Assembly: GCA_012519695.1 (NCBI GenBank)
Contig: JAAYPT010000080.1
Location: 1-64,000 of the forward strand
DNA: 64,000 nt
Origin: Clostridiales bacterium
GTDB taxonomy: Bacteria > Bacillota > Clostridia > Lachnospirales > Lachnospiraceae
Reading direction: 5' to 3'
Part shown: piece by piece, positions 44,607 through 53,609 of the stretch
How the letters are laid out: the number at the start of each line of letters is the position of its first letter
Position numbering within the stretch: position 1 is the first letter of the stretch
Made by a program: the position numbers and the translations under genes
Notes under the pieces: model-generated
What the model was told of the DNA's origin: nothing
What the model saw: only the letters and a program-made list of their open reading frames with translations
The model's database searches: none

Positions 44607-45412
44607 TATGCCTCACCTCCGGCCTGTTCATCGGACATGCTTTCTCTCATTTTCGGTGAAAGGAATGACTTCAACTTTTCTTCTATAACTCGTGGGTTCT
44701 CACCTGCCTGAATTGATAAAAGCCCTTCCACTGTCACTTCTTTAATCATAATTTCCACATCATTATTAACTGCTAATTTATTTGCAACCGGACTACATAA
44801 CCAGTTTGCTAGCAAAGAACCATATAATGTTGTAATCAACGCAGTTGACATTTCCGGTCCAATGGCAGATGGGTCTGATAATTTTTTCAACATGTTAACT
44901 AATCCAATCAAGGTACCAATCATTCCCCAAGCAGGACCTAATTCAGCCCACTTCTGCCAAAAACCAATTACCTTTTTATGTCTCGTCTCAATACAATTCA
45001 AATCTGTTTCCAAAATTCCTCTAACTAATTCTGGATCAGTACCATCTACAACAAGCATAACACCTTTTTTCAGGAATTCATCCTCTATGCCATTTGCTGC
45101 TTCTTCTAACGCAAGGAGTCCTTCTTTTCTTGCTATATTTGACAAATCAATTATATTCTTAATCACTTCACCTATATCAGCCTTAGGTGATTTAAAAATC
45201 ATTGCAAAACTCTTAATGCCCTTAAGGAAGTCTTCCATTGTATGTGAACAAAGTACACCTGCCAATGAACCTCCGATTGTAATTATCAAAGATGGTACAT
45301 GGAAAAAGTTTCCTAATGCTGCAAAACCTTCATCACCGGTAGCAACACCAAAAACAAACATTCCGATACCCATAATAAAACCAACTAAAGACGCTATATC
45401 CAACTTAGCCAC
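44606..45412 (-). CDS. motA: Flagellar stator protein MotA
   Basis: Four-helix stator subunit that drives rotation by contact with FliG. It is 268 residues. Membrane helices lie at about 5-25, 33-52, 150-172 and 180-205, with MIGTLIGLVNMLKKL and MSTALITTLYGSLLANWLCS in the family-typical region. The cytosolic loop carries the charged torque contacts. The start is GTG with GAGGG close by; an in-frame stop upstream limits alternatives. Confidence 0.96.
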   Translation of the reverse strand: MAKLDIASLVGFIMGIGMFVFGVATGDEGFAALGNFFHVPSLIITIGGSLAGVLCSHTMEDFLKGIKSFAMIFKSPKADIGEVIKNIIDLSNIARKEGLLALEEAANGIEDEFLKKGVMLVVDGTDPELVRGILETDLNCIETRHKKVIGFWQKWAELGPAWGMIGTLIGLVNMLKKLSDPSAIGPEMSTALITTLYGSLLANWLCSPVANKLAVNNDVEIMIKEVTVEGLLSIQAGENPRVIEEKLKSFLSPKMRESMSDEQAGGEA

Positions 45413-45470
45413 CTGCCCTCTTCATCCATGAAATATATTTTTGTTAATGAGAAATCCGCTCCTTGACTCC

Positions 45471-45701
45471 TCATTCTAACTGTTCCTTACTCTGGTTTGT
45501 TCCTAACCATCCAGGTCCAGCCGTCATAAAATCTCTCTTATATAATATTACTAAATTTTTAATCTCTTGTCTACTTTCTTTTACAATTATCTTCTTTCCG
45601 GTAACAAAAGAAATGACTGTATCTGGTGTTTCCTCTACTGATTCGATTAATTCTGCGTTTATTAGCACTTTACTACCGTTTAACTTTGTTACTTCTATCA
45701 T
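45471..45701 (-). CDS. flbD: FlbD/SwrD family flagellar protein
   Basis: A 76-residue protein of the FlbD family (IEVTKLNGSKVLINAELIES, VEETPDTVISFVTGKKIIV). The B. subtilis relative SwrD raises stator torque for swarming; the gene here directly precedes motA, which fits that role. ATG at 45701 is chosen because GAGGTGGG lies before it, while the GTG at 45710 overlaps that site. A 14-bp hairpin separates it from flgE. Confidence 0.9.
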   Translation of the reverse strand: MIEVTKLNGSKVLINAELIESVEETPDTVISFVTGKKIIVKESRQEIKNLVILYKRDFMTAGPGWLGTNQSKEQLE

Positions 45702-45730
45702 AGAGCCCACCTCTTAACATAAATTATAGC

Positions 45731-45769
45731 ACATTTTGGGGAATAGTGTCATATAATTCCCCAAAATGT
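45731..45769 (-). other. Strong flgE-flbD intergenic hairpin
   Basis: ACATTTTGGGGAAT and ATTCCCCAAAATGT form a perfect 14-bp stem around an 11-nt loop in the 85-base gap after flgE. No U-tract follows; instead GCTATAATTT is next on the minus strand, and ATGACA lies 18 bp before that TATAAT inside the hairpin. It may stabilise the hook-gene mRNA, mark a processing site, or overlap an internal promoter for flbD-motAB. Confidence 0.7.
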
Positions 45770-45786
45770 AGCATAGAATTTTAATT

Positions 45787-47385
45787 TTAACGTTTCAGGT
45801 TAATTAATTCTTCCAATAAGGTATCGGATGTTGTAATAATTCTGGAGTTTGCCTGGAAACCTCTCTGTGTTGTAATCATTTCAGTAAACTCAGTAGAAAG
45901 GTCTACGTTTGACATTTCCAAAACACCACTGTTCATCTTGCCACCGTCTGCTGTGATATCCTGTCCGATTCCATCAAACTCACCTGAGTTCAATGTCTTC
46001 TGATAACAGTTATCTCCTACTTTTTCCAGACCGGATGGGTTAGAGAATACAGCAACTGCAATTTGTCCTAACAGTACGGTATTACCATTGTCATAGCTTC
46101 CGTAAATTTCTCCGTTTTCAGCTACCTGTAATCCAGTTAAAGCACCTAACTTTTTACCTTTTCCCTGGGTACTGTCGTTTACATTACCGGTATCAATATC
46201 CATGGTACACTTTCCTGCATTATCCATGTTCTTTACAGTTGTGAAGTCTACATTGATATTTTTGAAATTACCACCTAATGCTGCCATCTTTAAGAGTACG
46301 CTTTCACCGCCTGCTGCTCCAATGTAATTGAAAAGTCCAGTATTCTCATCAAAGTCAAGCTCATAGGTGTAAGCTGTTGTATCATAGCTATAAGTTGCAC
46401 TGTTTGCACCAGATGCTGTAACATTTGCCGGATCAAAGTTCTGTGCTTCTGCATCACTTAATCCAAACATACTTGCTACCGTGTATTCTGTATGGGTTGT
46501 ATTATTTGCATATTTCTTATTTACTGAATCATATGTTAATGCACCATCTGCATCACTAAATGTACCACCTGCATAAGTAAATCCTGCTGCCAAGTTATAT
46601 GTATGTGTTGTAGTAGTAGGGTTACCGAATAAATCTGTCATTGTTCCACCATTATTTAAATAATCTGTTAAGATGGAATGGTTTGTAGAATCCAAGATAT
46701 CGGAAAGTTCTACTGTATATGTTTTTGTATCTGCATTTACTGTTTTTACTGCAAACTTAGCTGTATAGCTATATCCTAATGCATCATAAAAATTCAAGTT
46801 CATGGTATAACCATCTGCACTGGTAACATTGGTATTATTAGCATCCAAAATACCACCGCAAGTTGCTTCTGTTGTAGCTTCCGGGGAAGATGTTAAGTTC
46901 TTCTCCTGCATAATTCTAAGTGCAGATACGGTATCCTTTTTAATTGTTCCGGTTGCCGGGTCTACCTGCCATCCCATTACATTATAACCATTTGCTTTTG
47001 TTGCAAGGTTTCCAGCTCCGTCAATATAAAATGCTCCAGCCTTTGTGAAAAGATTTTCTGTACCATTATTTACAATAAAGAAACTGTCTCCTGTTATCTT
47101 TAAGTCAAATGCATCTCCTGTAGTCTGAGTTGCTCCCGGAGAAGTGATGTTTACAGATGTAGATCCTGTGGTAACACCAAGACCAATCTGTTTTGCATTG
47201 ATACCACCCTTTGTCTGAGTTGCTCCAGATGCACTAGAAATTGTCTGATACATAATCTCGCTGAATGTTGTTGAGGATGATTTAAAAGCAACGGTATTTA
47301 CGTTTGCAATATTGTTACCAATTACATCCATTTTTGTCTGGTGTGTTTTTAATCCTGATACACCAGAATACAATGATCTCATCAT
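45787..47385 (-). CDS. flgE: Flagellar hook protein FlgE
   Basis: Structural subunit of the hook, 532 residues. The N-terminal rod-type motif MMRSLYSGVSGLKTHQTKMD and the C-terminal coiled region STEFTEMITTQRGFQANSRI flank a large exposed middle rich in Thr, Asn and Ala (about 90-430), longer than that of E. coli FlgE (about 400 residues in total). These external domains vary and affect hook stiffness and antigenicity. GGAGGTC lies 10 bases before the first of two ATGs. Confidence 0.95.
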   Translation of the reverse strand: MMRSLYSGVSGLKTHQTKMDVIGNNIANVNTVAFKSSSTTFSEIMYQTISSASGATQTKGGINAKQIGLGVTTGSTSVNITSPGATQTTGDAFDLKITGDSFFIVNNGTENLFTKAGAFYIDGAGNLATKANGYNVMGWQVDPATGTIKKDTVSALRIMQEKNLTSSPEATTEATCGGILDANNTNVTSADGYTMNLNFYDALGYSYTAKFAVKTVNADTKTYTVELSDILDSTNHSILTDYLNNGGTMTDLFGNPTTTTHTYNLAAGFTYAGGTFSDADGALTYDSVNKKYANNTTHTEYTVASMFGLSDAEAQNFDPANVTASGANSATYSYDTTAYTYELDFDENTGLFNYIGAAGGESVLLKMAALGGNFKNINVDFTTVKNMDNAGKCTMDIDTGNVNDSTQGKGKKLGALTGLQVAENGEIYGSYDNGNTVLLGQIAVAVFSNPSGLEKVGDNCYQKTLNSGEFDGIGQDITADGGKMNSGVLEMSNVDLSTEFTEMITTQRGFQANSRIITTSDTLLEELINLKR

Positions 47386-47460
47386 AGTGAAATGACCTCC
47401 TATACTTGTGCTGTATGGTCTTATCTGTCATTCAAAGACCTTAGCTTCCTTACGGTCCGG

Positions 47461-47859
47461 CTATATAATTACAGCACCATCAATATTTGTGTAAATGTTT
47501 TCTTCTGATTCGCTTTGTTCCATTGCCGTTACCACTGTTTTACTTGGCACATTTACAATAAAGGAATACGAATCTACAATCACAAGGGATTCTCTCATTC
47601 CCTTCGCTTCTGCCTTTTCCGCACCTGTCTCTAAGCGTTCTTTCTGTTCATTGGACAATTCAATATTTCTACTTTGTAAACGCTGTGATGCATGTTTGGA
47701 AAATTTCAATGTAGAACTTTCATTAACAGACTGTTTCTGTTTTAATATTTCTTCAAAAGATATATCCGAATAATTATTAATAGAATTTCTACTATCCTTT
47801 TTCAGATACTGGTCTGTTACCTGTTCTATGGAAGAGAACTGATTTGAAATTTTATTCAT
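47461..47859 (-). CDS. TIGR02530 family flagellar operon protein
   Basis: A 132-residue cytosolic protein conserved in Firmicute fla operons between flgD and flgE. Visible features are the basic helical block LKFSKHASQRLQSRNIELSN and the domain GMRESLVIVDSYSFIVNVPS ending in TNIDGAVII. It has no membrane helix. It may help hook or rod export, as suggested by its constant place, but no function is proven. Confidence 0.88.
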   Translation of the reverse strand: MNKISNQFSSIEQVTDQYLKKDSRNSINNYSDISFEEILKQKQSVNESSTLKFSKHASQRLQSRNIELSNEQKERLETGAEKAEAKGMRESLVIVDSYSFIVNVPSKTVVTAMEQSESEENIYTNIDGAVII

Positions 47860-47874
47860 AGTACTCTCTCCATT

Positions 47875-48600
47875 CTAAGCCTGGGCATTATCTCCTGTTG
47901 TATCCCCAGAAGCATCTCCATCTGTATTGTCACTGTTTCCACTATTGGAATCAGCAAGCATTTTTTTCAATTCTGCCTCTAAGGCTTCTAATTTTTCCAG
48001 ATATGCCTTATCCAGATTATTCTGAATGTATTGTTTCTGGTAATCCGTCAAGCTATCGTAATATTTACGAGCTGCTTCAACTTTATCTTTGTCTGATAAT
48101 GATAAACGGTTTACATTTGGTAATTTTGCTATCATATACTGGAATGCTGTTGCCGCATTCGTTGCATCTAAGTAATCTGCATCTACAACTGTATCCAAGT
48201 CATCCAAAGAATACAATCCGTTGTTTATGGACAGATATGTGTTTCCATTTTCTCTTACAATGTAGTCTACCGGACCAGTCACATAAGTAGTTTCACCGCT
48301 TGCACTGGTTACTTTCATAATAACTGTTTTTCCTACTAGGTTCGTTGCCTGTGATGTTTCCATGGTAGAATTTAAGTTTTGCATTTCTTCCAATGATGAG
48401 AAAGTTGCTAACTGTGAAATATACTCTGTGTTTGAGGTAGGTTCCAATGGATCCTGATATTTCATCTGCGCTACCAATAACTGTAAAAATGCTTCTTTAT
48501 CTAAAGAACTATTATCAGATTTTGTTACATTGGATAAAGATTGACTGGAAGCTGATGTATCTACAACTTTACCATCCTGTACTGCCTGTATGATTGCCAT
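47875..48600 (-). CDS. flgD: Hook assembly protein FlgD with C-terminal helical module
   Basis: Scaffold that caps the growing hook. It is 241 residues. The N-terminal FlgD signature is DKEAFLQLLVAQMKYQDPLE with SQLATFSSLEEM. A small beta domain follows (about 85-140). Instead of the usual FLN-like domain, residues about 153-213 read as a helical hairpin of the pattern 'KVEAARKYYDSLTDYQKQYI', common in other Firmicute surface proteins. The tail is Asp/Gly/Ser-rich. It lies between fliK and the TIGR02530 gene, consistent with co-assembly. Confidence 0.92.
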   Translation of the reverse strand: MAIIQAVQDGKVVDTSASSQSLSNVTKSDNSSLDKEAFLQLLVAQMKYQDPLEPTSNTEYISQLATFSSLEEMQNLNSTMETSQATNLVGKTVIMKVTSASGETTYVTGPVDYIVRENGNTYLSINNGLYSLDDLDTVVDADYLDATNAATAFQYMIAKLPNVNRLSLSDKDKVEAARKYYDSLTDYQKQYIQNNLDKAYLEKLEALEAELKKMLADSNSGNSDNTDGDASGDTTGDNAQA

Positions 48601-48613
48601 ATTTTCTCCTTTC

Positions 48614-50116
48614 CTATGCAGTCAAATCTACGCTGTTACCGTTATCCTGCATAATTTTTGCTACTAATGACTCTTCTTCGGACATAAGTCCTTCTAATTC
48701 ATCCAACTGATTTAAATTGATACTTCTTCTGGATGTTTTCTGTGTTTCTTGTTGCTGGCTAGATGCGTGTTCCTGTTTTCCCTCCAGATTCTGTTCAAAC
48801 TCATGGCTTGCAATGGTAACTTCAATTGCTTCCACCTTCATTCCCTGCTGATTCATATTTTCTTTCAGCACAGCTATCTGGCTTTCCAACACCTGTTTTA
48901 CTGCTTCATTCTGTGCAGCTATCTGTGCAGTAATTGCTCCTTCTTTTGATACAACCTGCAAATAAACTTTCCCCAGATTTTCAGGATTCAACTGCATTTC
49001 AATGGATGATTGTGCCTGAGTCACACTGATTTTTGTCATTTGGCTAATTTGACGTAAAATGTTTTCTACATCCACCTGTGTCTGTGTTACGGTCTGAACT
49101 ACTTCTACTGTCTGTCCATTGTTTACCGTCTGTGTAGTTGTCTGGTAACTTACTTGTGTCTGCTGCTGATTTTTTGTTTCTGTCTGGGATTTTACTTCTG
49201 TCTCTTCAGTTTTAGAAACAGTAGCTTCTTCTTTTTCTGCCCCAGCATCGTCACTTGTTTGATTGTCTGTTGTCTCAGTGGCTTGCTTTACTACTGCCTG
49301 TGTATCTGTTTGCTCTGTTGTATCATTCACTTCATTTGCAACGTCAGACATATTTTTCAATTCTGTCTTTACAGTGCTTTGAGCTTCTGTTCCCTCTGTT
49401 TCTGTTAAGGCAACATTATCCTGCACTTTTACTTCCGGCTGTAGCTGATTGTCCTCTGGTATTTGCTCTGTCTGTGACTGTTCTGGATTTTCTACAGATA
49501 TATTTCCCTGTAAGGTTTCCAACTGCTCAGACAATTGCTGCATCTCTTCCGGGGTCAAATTCAGTCTTTCCTCTAACTGTTGAAACAATTCTTGCACCTG
49601 ACCGGTTAATGCTTGAAAATCCGGATTTAATAGCAATTCACTTCCATCCTGACTTCCGGTCAATTCCATAACCAACTGTGTTAATTTGGTCGGGTCTGTC
49701 AAATCCAGCATATTGATTCCCAACTGCTCCATTGCCTGTACCAGCTCTTCTTCCGATACATCCAACTTGTCTTTCAACACATCTTTTATTTCATTGGTGA
49801 TTGTGTCTATCTGTTCGCTGGCATCTTTTGGCAATTTGCTTGCAATATTGGAATTACTTTGTTTTACAAAGCTGGTACCCTTGAAGTTATTTTGTGCTGT
49901 TTCTTTTTCATAAACAACCTGATTACTTCCGGTAGAAACCGTATTATTGCCAATCTGACTTGTCCATGCATATTGCTGTTCATAGCCTTTGCTGGCAGTT
50001 TGTGCTAACATTGTTCCAAATGCAGCTTCTGTTGTTTTTGAAGTCCCGTTTGTAGAGGACATCCCTTGCAATCCCTGCAACATTGCTGATAATTGTGCAA
50101 CTTTCGTATCTGTCAC
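48614..50116 (-). CDS. fliK: Flagellar hook-length control protein FliK
   Basis: Molecular ruler for hook length and export switching. It is 500 residues. The N-terminal and middle parts (about 1-340) are disordered and rich in Gln, Thr, Glu and Val, as usual. The C-terminal hook domain (about 345-440) has EMQLNPENLGKVYLQVVSKE and VLKENMNQQGMKVEAIEVTI. The start is GTG with AGGAGGAAAAG upstream. It ends 13 bases before flgD. Confidence 0.92.
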   Translation of the reverse strand: MTDTKVAQLSAMLQGLQGMSSTNGTSKTTEAAFGTMLAQTASKGYEQQYAWTSQIGNNTVSTGSNQVVYEKETAQNNFKGTSFVKQSNSNIASKLPKDASEQIDTITNEIKDVLKDKLDVSEEELVQAMEQLGINMLDLTDPTKLTQLVMELTGSQDGSELLLNPDFQALTGQVQELFQQLEERLNLTPEEMQQLSEQLETLQGNISVENPEQSQTEQIPEDNQLQPEVKVQDNVALTETEGTEAQSTVKTELKNMSDVANEVNDTTEQTDTQAVVKQATETTDNQTSDDAGAEKEEATVSKTEETEVKSQTETKNQQQTQVSYQTTTQTVNNGQTVEVVQTVTQTQVDVENILRQISQMTKISVTQAQSSIEMQLNPENLGKVYLQVVSKEGAITAQIAAQNEAVKQVLESQIAVLKENMNQQGMKVEAIEVTIASHEFEQNLEGKQEHASSQQQETQKTSRRSINLNQLDELEGLMSEEESLVAKIMQDNGNSVDLTA

Positions 50117-50154
50117 TTCTTTTCCTCCTTTCTACTTTTTTGTTTTATTTATTC

Positions 50155-50994
50155 TTAAGGTTCCATGATTTTTGTGACTCGGGCTGCTATCTCCGAATTC
50201 ATGGCTCCTAGAATAGCACTTCTATCGGCAGTTTTCATATTTTGTAAAATTTTTGCTACTAACTCCAGATTATCTGTCATCTGTTCCATAATAGCTGCTG
50301 CCTGTTTTGGTTTCATTTGAGCATAAGTATCTGCATACTCCTGAATCTGGCTGTCTGCCTGTTCCTGCTCTACTACCTGTTTATACAAACTTTCCGCATT
50401 TGCCGGATCAATACTTTCGTAATAAGCTTTATACTCACTAATGTCTGGCGCTTTGTCTCCAAAAACAACTTCTTGATAAAACTTTGTTTTTTCTTCTTCA
50501 AAAGCCGCTTGCTGTTCTTCATAAGTTTTCAGTCTTGCCACTTCTGCTTCTAAATCTGCCACATTATCAGAGCTTGCATTAGTCTGTGATTGTGCATCTG
50601 CTAATTGAACTTCCAGTTCTTTAATTCTTGCGATTGCTTCATCCAATGTTGTATAAGGATATTGTGCATCCACTGTTTCTTCTTTTGCTGTATCCGGAAG
50701 AATTTTATTGATATATGGAACGTCTTTTAAAATCGGTTGCAGTACCGTAGAACCAAATCCTCCAATATCAGCCTTGATTACAAGTGCCAGAATTCCAAGC
50801 CATACGACAATGAAAGCGATTGTAGCAATAACAACTGCTATACGACTTCCTCCGCTTTCTTCTTCGCCGTCCTCTTTTTCTTTCTTTTTTGCCTTCTTTT
50901 CCTCTTTTTTCCTTGCTTTAGCGGCTTTTTTTTCTTCTTTTTTATCTACTTCTACGTTATCTTCTTCCTGTTCCATTACATCTTCTGCTGCCAT
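50155..50994 (-). CDS. MotE-like protein (MgtE N-terminal domain, YlxF position)
   Basis: A 279-residue membrane protein in the place of ylxF of B. subtilis. A Lys/Glu-rich cytosolic N-terminus (about 10-50) precedes one membrane helix (about 53-78, IAVVIATIAFIVVWLGILAL). An outside coiled coil (about 115-160) follows, then a C-terminal MgtE-type domain (about 215-279) with MKPKQAAAIMEQMTDNLELV. MotE proteins chaperone MotC or support stators in other bacteria. ATG at 50994 is preferred (GGTGGTGAG upstream) over 51024, which would overlap fliJ. Confidence 0.85.
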   Translation of the reverse strand: MAAEDVMEQEEDNVEVDKKEEKKAAKARKKEEKKAKKKEKEDGEEESGGSRIAVVIATIAFIVVWLGILALVIKADIGGFGSTVLQPILKDVPYINKILPDTAKEETVDAQYPYTTLDEAIARIKELEVQLADAQSQTNASSDNVADLEAEVARLKTYEEQQAAFEEEKTKFYQEVVFGDKAPDISEYKAYYESIDPANAESLYKQVVEQEQADSQIQEYADTYAQMKPKQAAAIMEQMTDNLELVAKILQNMKTADRSAILGAMNSEIAARVTKIMEP

Positions 50995-51007
50995 GTTGCT
51001 CACCACC

Positions 51008-51457
51008 CTATTTATTTTCGGCATGATTATGGGTAAAACTTACCAGTTCATCCACTGCCTTGCTTTCTTCTTTTTCTATTTCTTTTTTAAATTCATCAAA
51101 AGCCTTTTCTTTTAACTTTTCATGGGTTTTTCTTTCTATCATTACTTCCTGTAAATGTTTTCTTGCACTTTCCAAATTTCTTTGTGCAATATGTACTGCA
51201 AGTGTCTGGCTTCGTATGGCCCCCTTCATATTTTCGATTGCTGCACGATTCACCTTGATTGCCTGAAAATTAAGTCTATCCTTTACCAGCTCTCGTGCTT
51301 CCTCTTCATAACTCAGTTTTCGCAAGTTTAATTCCGCCAGCTTTTCTTCTTCTTTATTTAAGTTGGCTGCTGCGATAGAAAAAGAGGTCTTTGCCTGAGT
51401 TTCCAGCTTATATTTAACATCAAGAATATTTTGCATTCTATATATAAACTTTGCCAT
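51008..51457 (-). CDS. fliJ: Flagellar export chaperone FliJ
   Basis: Coiled-coil stalk protein of the export ATPase complex, 149 residues, almost wholly helical (FIYRMQNILDVKYKLETQAK; EEKLAELNLRKLSYEEEARE). It sits directly after fliI, whose ATPase it activates together with FlhA. No membrane helix is present. Confidence 0.93.
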   Translation of the reverse strand: MAKFIYRMQNILDVKYKLETQAKTSFSIAAANLNKEEEKLAELNLRKLSYEEEARELVKDRLNFQAIKVNRAAIENMKGAIRSQTLAVHIAQRNLESARKHLQEVMIERKTHEKLKEKAFDEFKKEIEKEESKAVDELVSFTHNHAENK

Positions 51458-51486
51458 ATGTCACTTTCCTTATCATTTTTCCCATT

Positions 51487-52791
51487 TTAAAACAAGGCTT
51501 CTAATTGCTCCAAAATTTCTTCAAAGGAGAATTTTTCATGTGTTCGCTGTAATAAAAACTCATTTACACTATCTATTTTTTCAATAGCATAATCAATGTT
51601 GCTATTTGAGCCTTTTTTATAAGCACCAATATTGATTAAGTCTTCCGCTTCCTGATAGGTAGCCAGTACATTTTTCAATTTTCCTGCTGCTTCTTTATGT
51701 TCTGAATCTACAATAGAACTCATAACACGAGAAATACTTTGTAATACATCAATTGCCGGATAATGATTTTTATGTGCCAACTTTCTATCTAACATAATAT
51801 GACCGTCCAAAATACTTCTTGCTGTATCCGTGATTGGTTCGTTAAAATCATCTCCGTCTACTAATACTGTATATAATCCGGTAATGGAACCATTGTCCGA
51901 AGTACCGGCTCTTTCCAAAAGTTTAGGCATTTCTGAATATACACTTGGTGGATATCCTCTGGTTACCGGTGGTTCCCCGGAAGCCAACCCAATCTCTCTT
52001 TGTGCCATAGAAAAACGTGTTAAAGAGTCCATCATTAAAAGAACATCTTTTCCTTGGTCTCTGAAATATTCCGCTATGGCAGTAGCTGTTTTTGCAGCTT
52101 TGTTACGAATCAATGCCGGTCTATCCGATGTAGCAACAATTACAACGGAACGTTTCATTCCTTCTTCGCCCATATCTCTTTCGATAAATTCTCGAACTTC
52201 TCTTCCGCGTTCTCCAATCAATGCAATTACATTGATATCCGCTTTCGTATTACGAGCAAACATACCAAGCAACGTACTCTTACCTACACCAGAACCAGCA
52301 AAAATTCCTATTCTCTGCCCTTTTCCTACCGTAATAAGTCCATCTACTGCCTTTACTCCCAGTGGAAGCGCTTCATCAATAATCTTTCGTGCCATCGGGT
52401 CCGGCGGGGCAGCTTCTACCGGATATTCGCTTCTGGTAAGTAATTCATCAACATCTGTCGGTCTTCCCATACCATCAAGTGTATGTCCTAACAATTCCTC
52501 TCCTACCGGAATAGTTAAAGGATGTCCCGTATTTTCAACGATACATCCTACTCCCAGACCTTCCACATTATCATACGGCATAAGGAGTAAACGCTTATCA
52601 CGAAATCCAACCACCTCTGCCATTACAGAAATATCTTTTTGTGAATCAATGATAATGCGACATAAGTCGTTTAATTTTGCGCTTGGTCCTACCGACTCTA
52701 TTGTAAGACCTACAATCTTTACAACTTTTCCCAAATTTTTGTAAAACTTATTTTCTGTTAACTGATGATATTTCTCGATATTATATTCCAC
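51487..52791 (-). CDS. fliI: Flagellar export ATPase FliI
   Basis: Hexameric ATPase that drives export, related to F-type beta subunits. It is 434 residues. Walker A is FAGSGVGKSTLL (about residue 168), Walker B is DVLLMMDSLTRF, and the family signature is PSVYSEMPKLLERAG. The start is GTG with AGGATAG upstream, five bases after the fliH stop. Confidence 0.97.
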   Translation of the reverse strand: MEYNIEKYHQLTENKFYKNLGKVVKIVGLTIESVGPSAKLNDLCRIIIDSQKDISVMAEVVGFRDKRLLLMPYDNVEGLGVGCIVENTGHPLTIPVGEELLGHTLDGMGRPTDVDELLTRSEYPVEAAPPDPMARKIIDEALPLGVKAVDGLITVGKGQRIGIFAGSGVGKSTLLGMFARNTKADINVIALIGERGREVREFIERDMGEEGMKRSVVIVATSDRPALIRNKAAKTATAIAEYFRDQGKDVLLMMDSLTRFSMAQREIGLASGEPPVTRGYPPSVYSEMPKLLERAGTSDNGSITGLYTVLVDGDDFNEPITDTARSILDGHIMLDRKLAHKNHYPAIDVLQSISRVMSSIVDSEHKEAAGKLKNVLATYQEAEDLINIGAYKKGSNSNIDYAIEKIDSVNEFLLQRTHEKFSFEEILEQLEALF

Positions 52792-52796
52792 GCTAT

Positions 52797-53609
52797 CTAT
52801 CCTCGCAAACTTAAGCTTCGTAACGCCTTAATCAGATTTTCAAGTTGTACATCTCTTCCACAATCAAAAATGCCTGCATCTGTTTCAATGATACATTGTC
52901 CATCTTTCATATTGGCATCTGTCATAAGTTCTACTTTTACCGAAGAACCTACTTTTTCTCGAATTTCATCTATATGTTTCTCTAAAAAGTCAGCATCTTC
53001 TTCTCCAACTTTTATTCGAAATTCTTTTGCATCTTCAATCCCCAGAATAGTCTTTTGTATAAGATAAATTAAAATATCTTTCTTGTCATCAAATTGCACA
53101 TGAAATACTTGTTCAAACACATCTGCAATTACATCTACCAATTTTGGTTCTAATCCCTCTAACTGGCGTTGATAATCTGCCTGCATTTCTTGTTTTTCAT
53201 TTTCTATTTGGTGGCGAAGTTCGCTTAACTCTTCCTGTGCCTGTTGTCGTCCTTCCGAAAGTCCTTGTTGATGTCCTTCTTCCTGTGCTTGATTGCGGAT
53301 TTCTTCTGCCTGGCTCTTAGCGGTATTTAAAATTTCTTCCGCCTGTTCATTGGCTTGTTTGAGAATTTCTTCTACTTGAACCGTTTTTTGTTCTGTCGTT
53401 TCTTCTGTAGAAGATACTTCTTCCTTCGGGACTACTTCAACCGCTTCCATGTTCAATCCTGCCACAAATCCATCATTTTCTGGCAACGGTTGGAATTCTT
53501 GCTGCTTCGCTAATTCTTCTAGTTTTTCCTCTATCAGCGCATTAGAATTAATAATTCTTGCATTTTTCTCGTCAGTCACCACATATCTTTGCTTGTACAA
53601 ATTAGACAA
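52797..53609 (-). CDS. fliH: Flagellar export ATPase regulator FliH
   Basis: Binds FliI and links it to the C ring. It is 270 residues with a long central coiled coil rich in Gln and Glu (about 75-150) and a C-terminal domain (about 155-270, LVDVIADVFEQVFHVQFDDK). TTG at 53609 overlaps the fliG stop by six bases with GGAGGTGA 9 bases upstream; GTG at 53627 is an alternative but would use its own Shine-Dalgarno bases as codons. Confidence 0.9.
   Translation of the reverse strand: MSNLYKQRYVVTDEKNARIINSNALIEEKLEELAKQQEFQPLPENDGFVAGLNMEAVEVVPKEEVSSTEETTEQKTVQVEEILKQANEQAEEILNTAKSQAEEIRNQAQEEGHQQGLSEGRQQAQEELSELRHQIENEKQEMQADYQRQLEGLEPKLVDVIADVFEQVFHVQFDDKKDILIYLIQKTILGIEDAKEFRIKVGEEDADFLEKHIDEIREKVGSSVKVELMTDANMKDGQCIIETDAGIFDCGRDVQLENLIKALRSLSLRG

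Noticed and set aside
51830-52744. A 304-codon plus-strand open frame opposite fliI
   Set aside because: It is the complement of a well-conserved ATPase gene, has no ribosome site and no recognisable domain; antisense frames of this length are common on the opposite strand of such genes.
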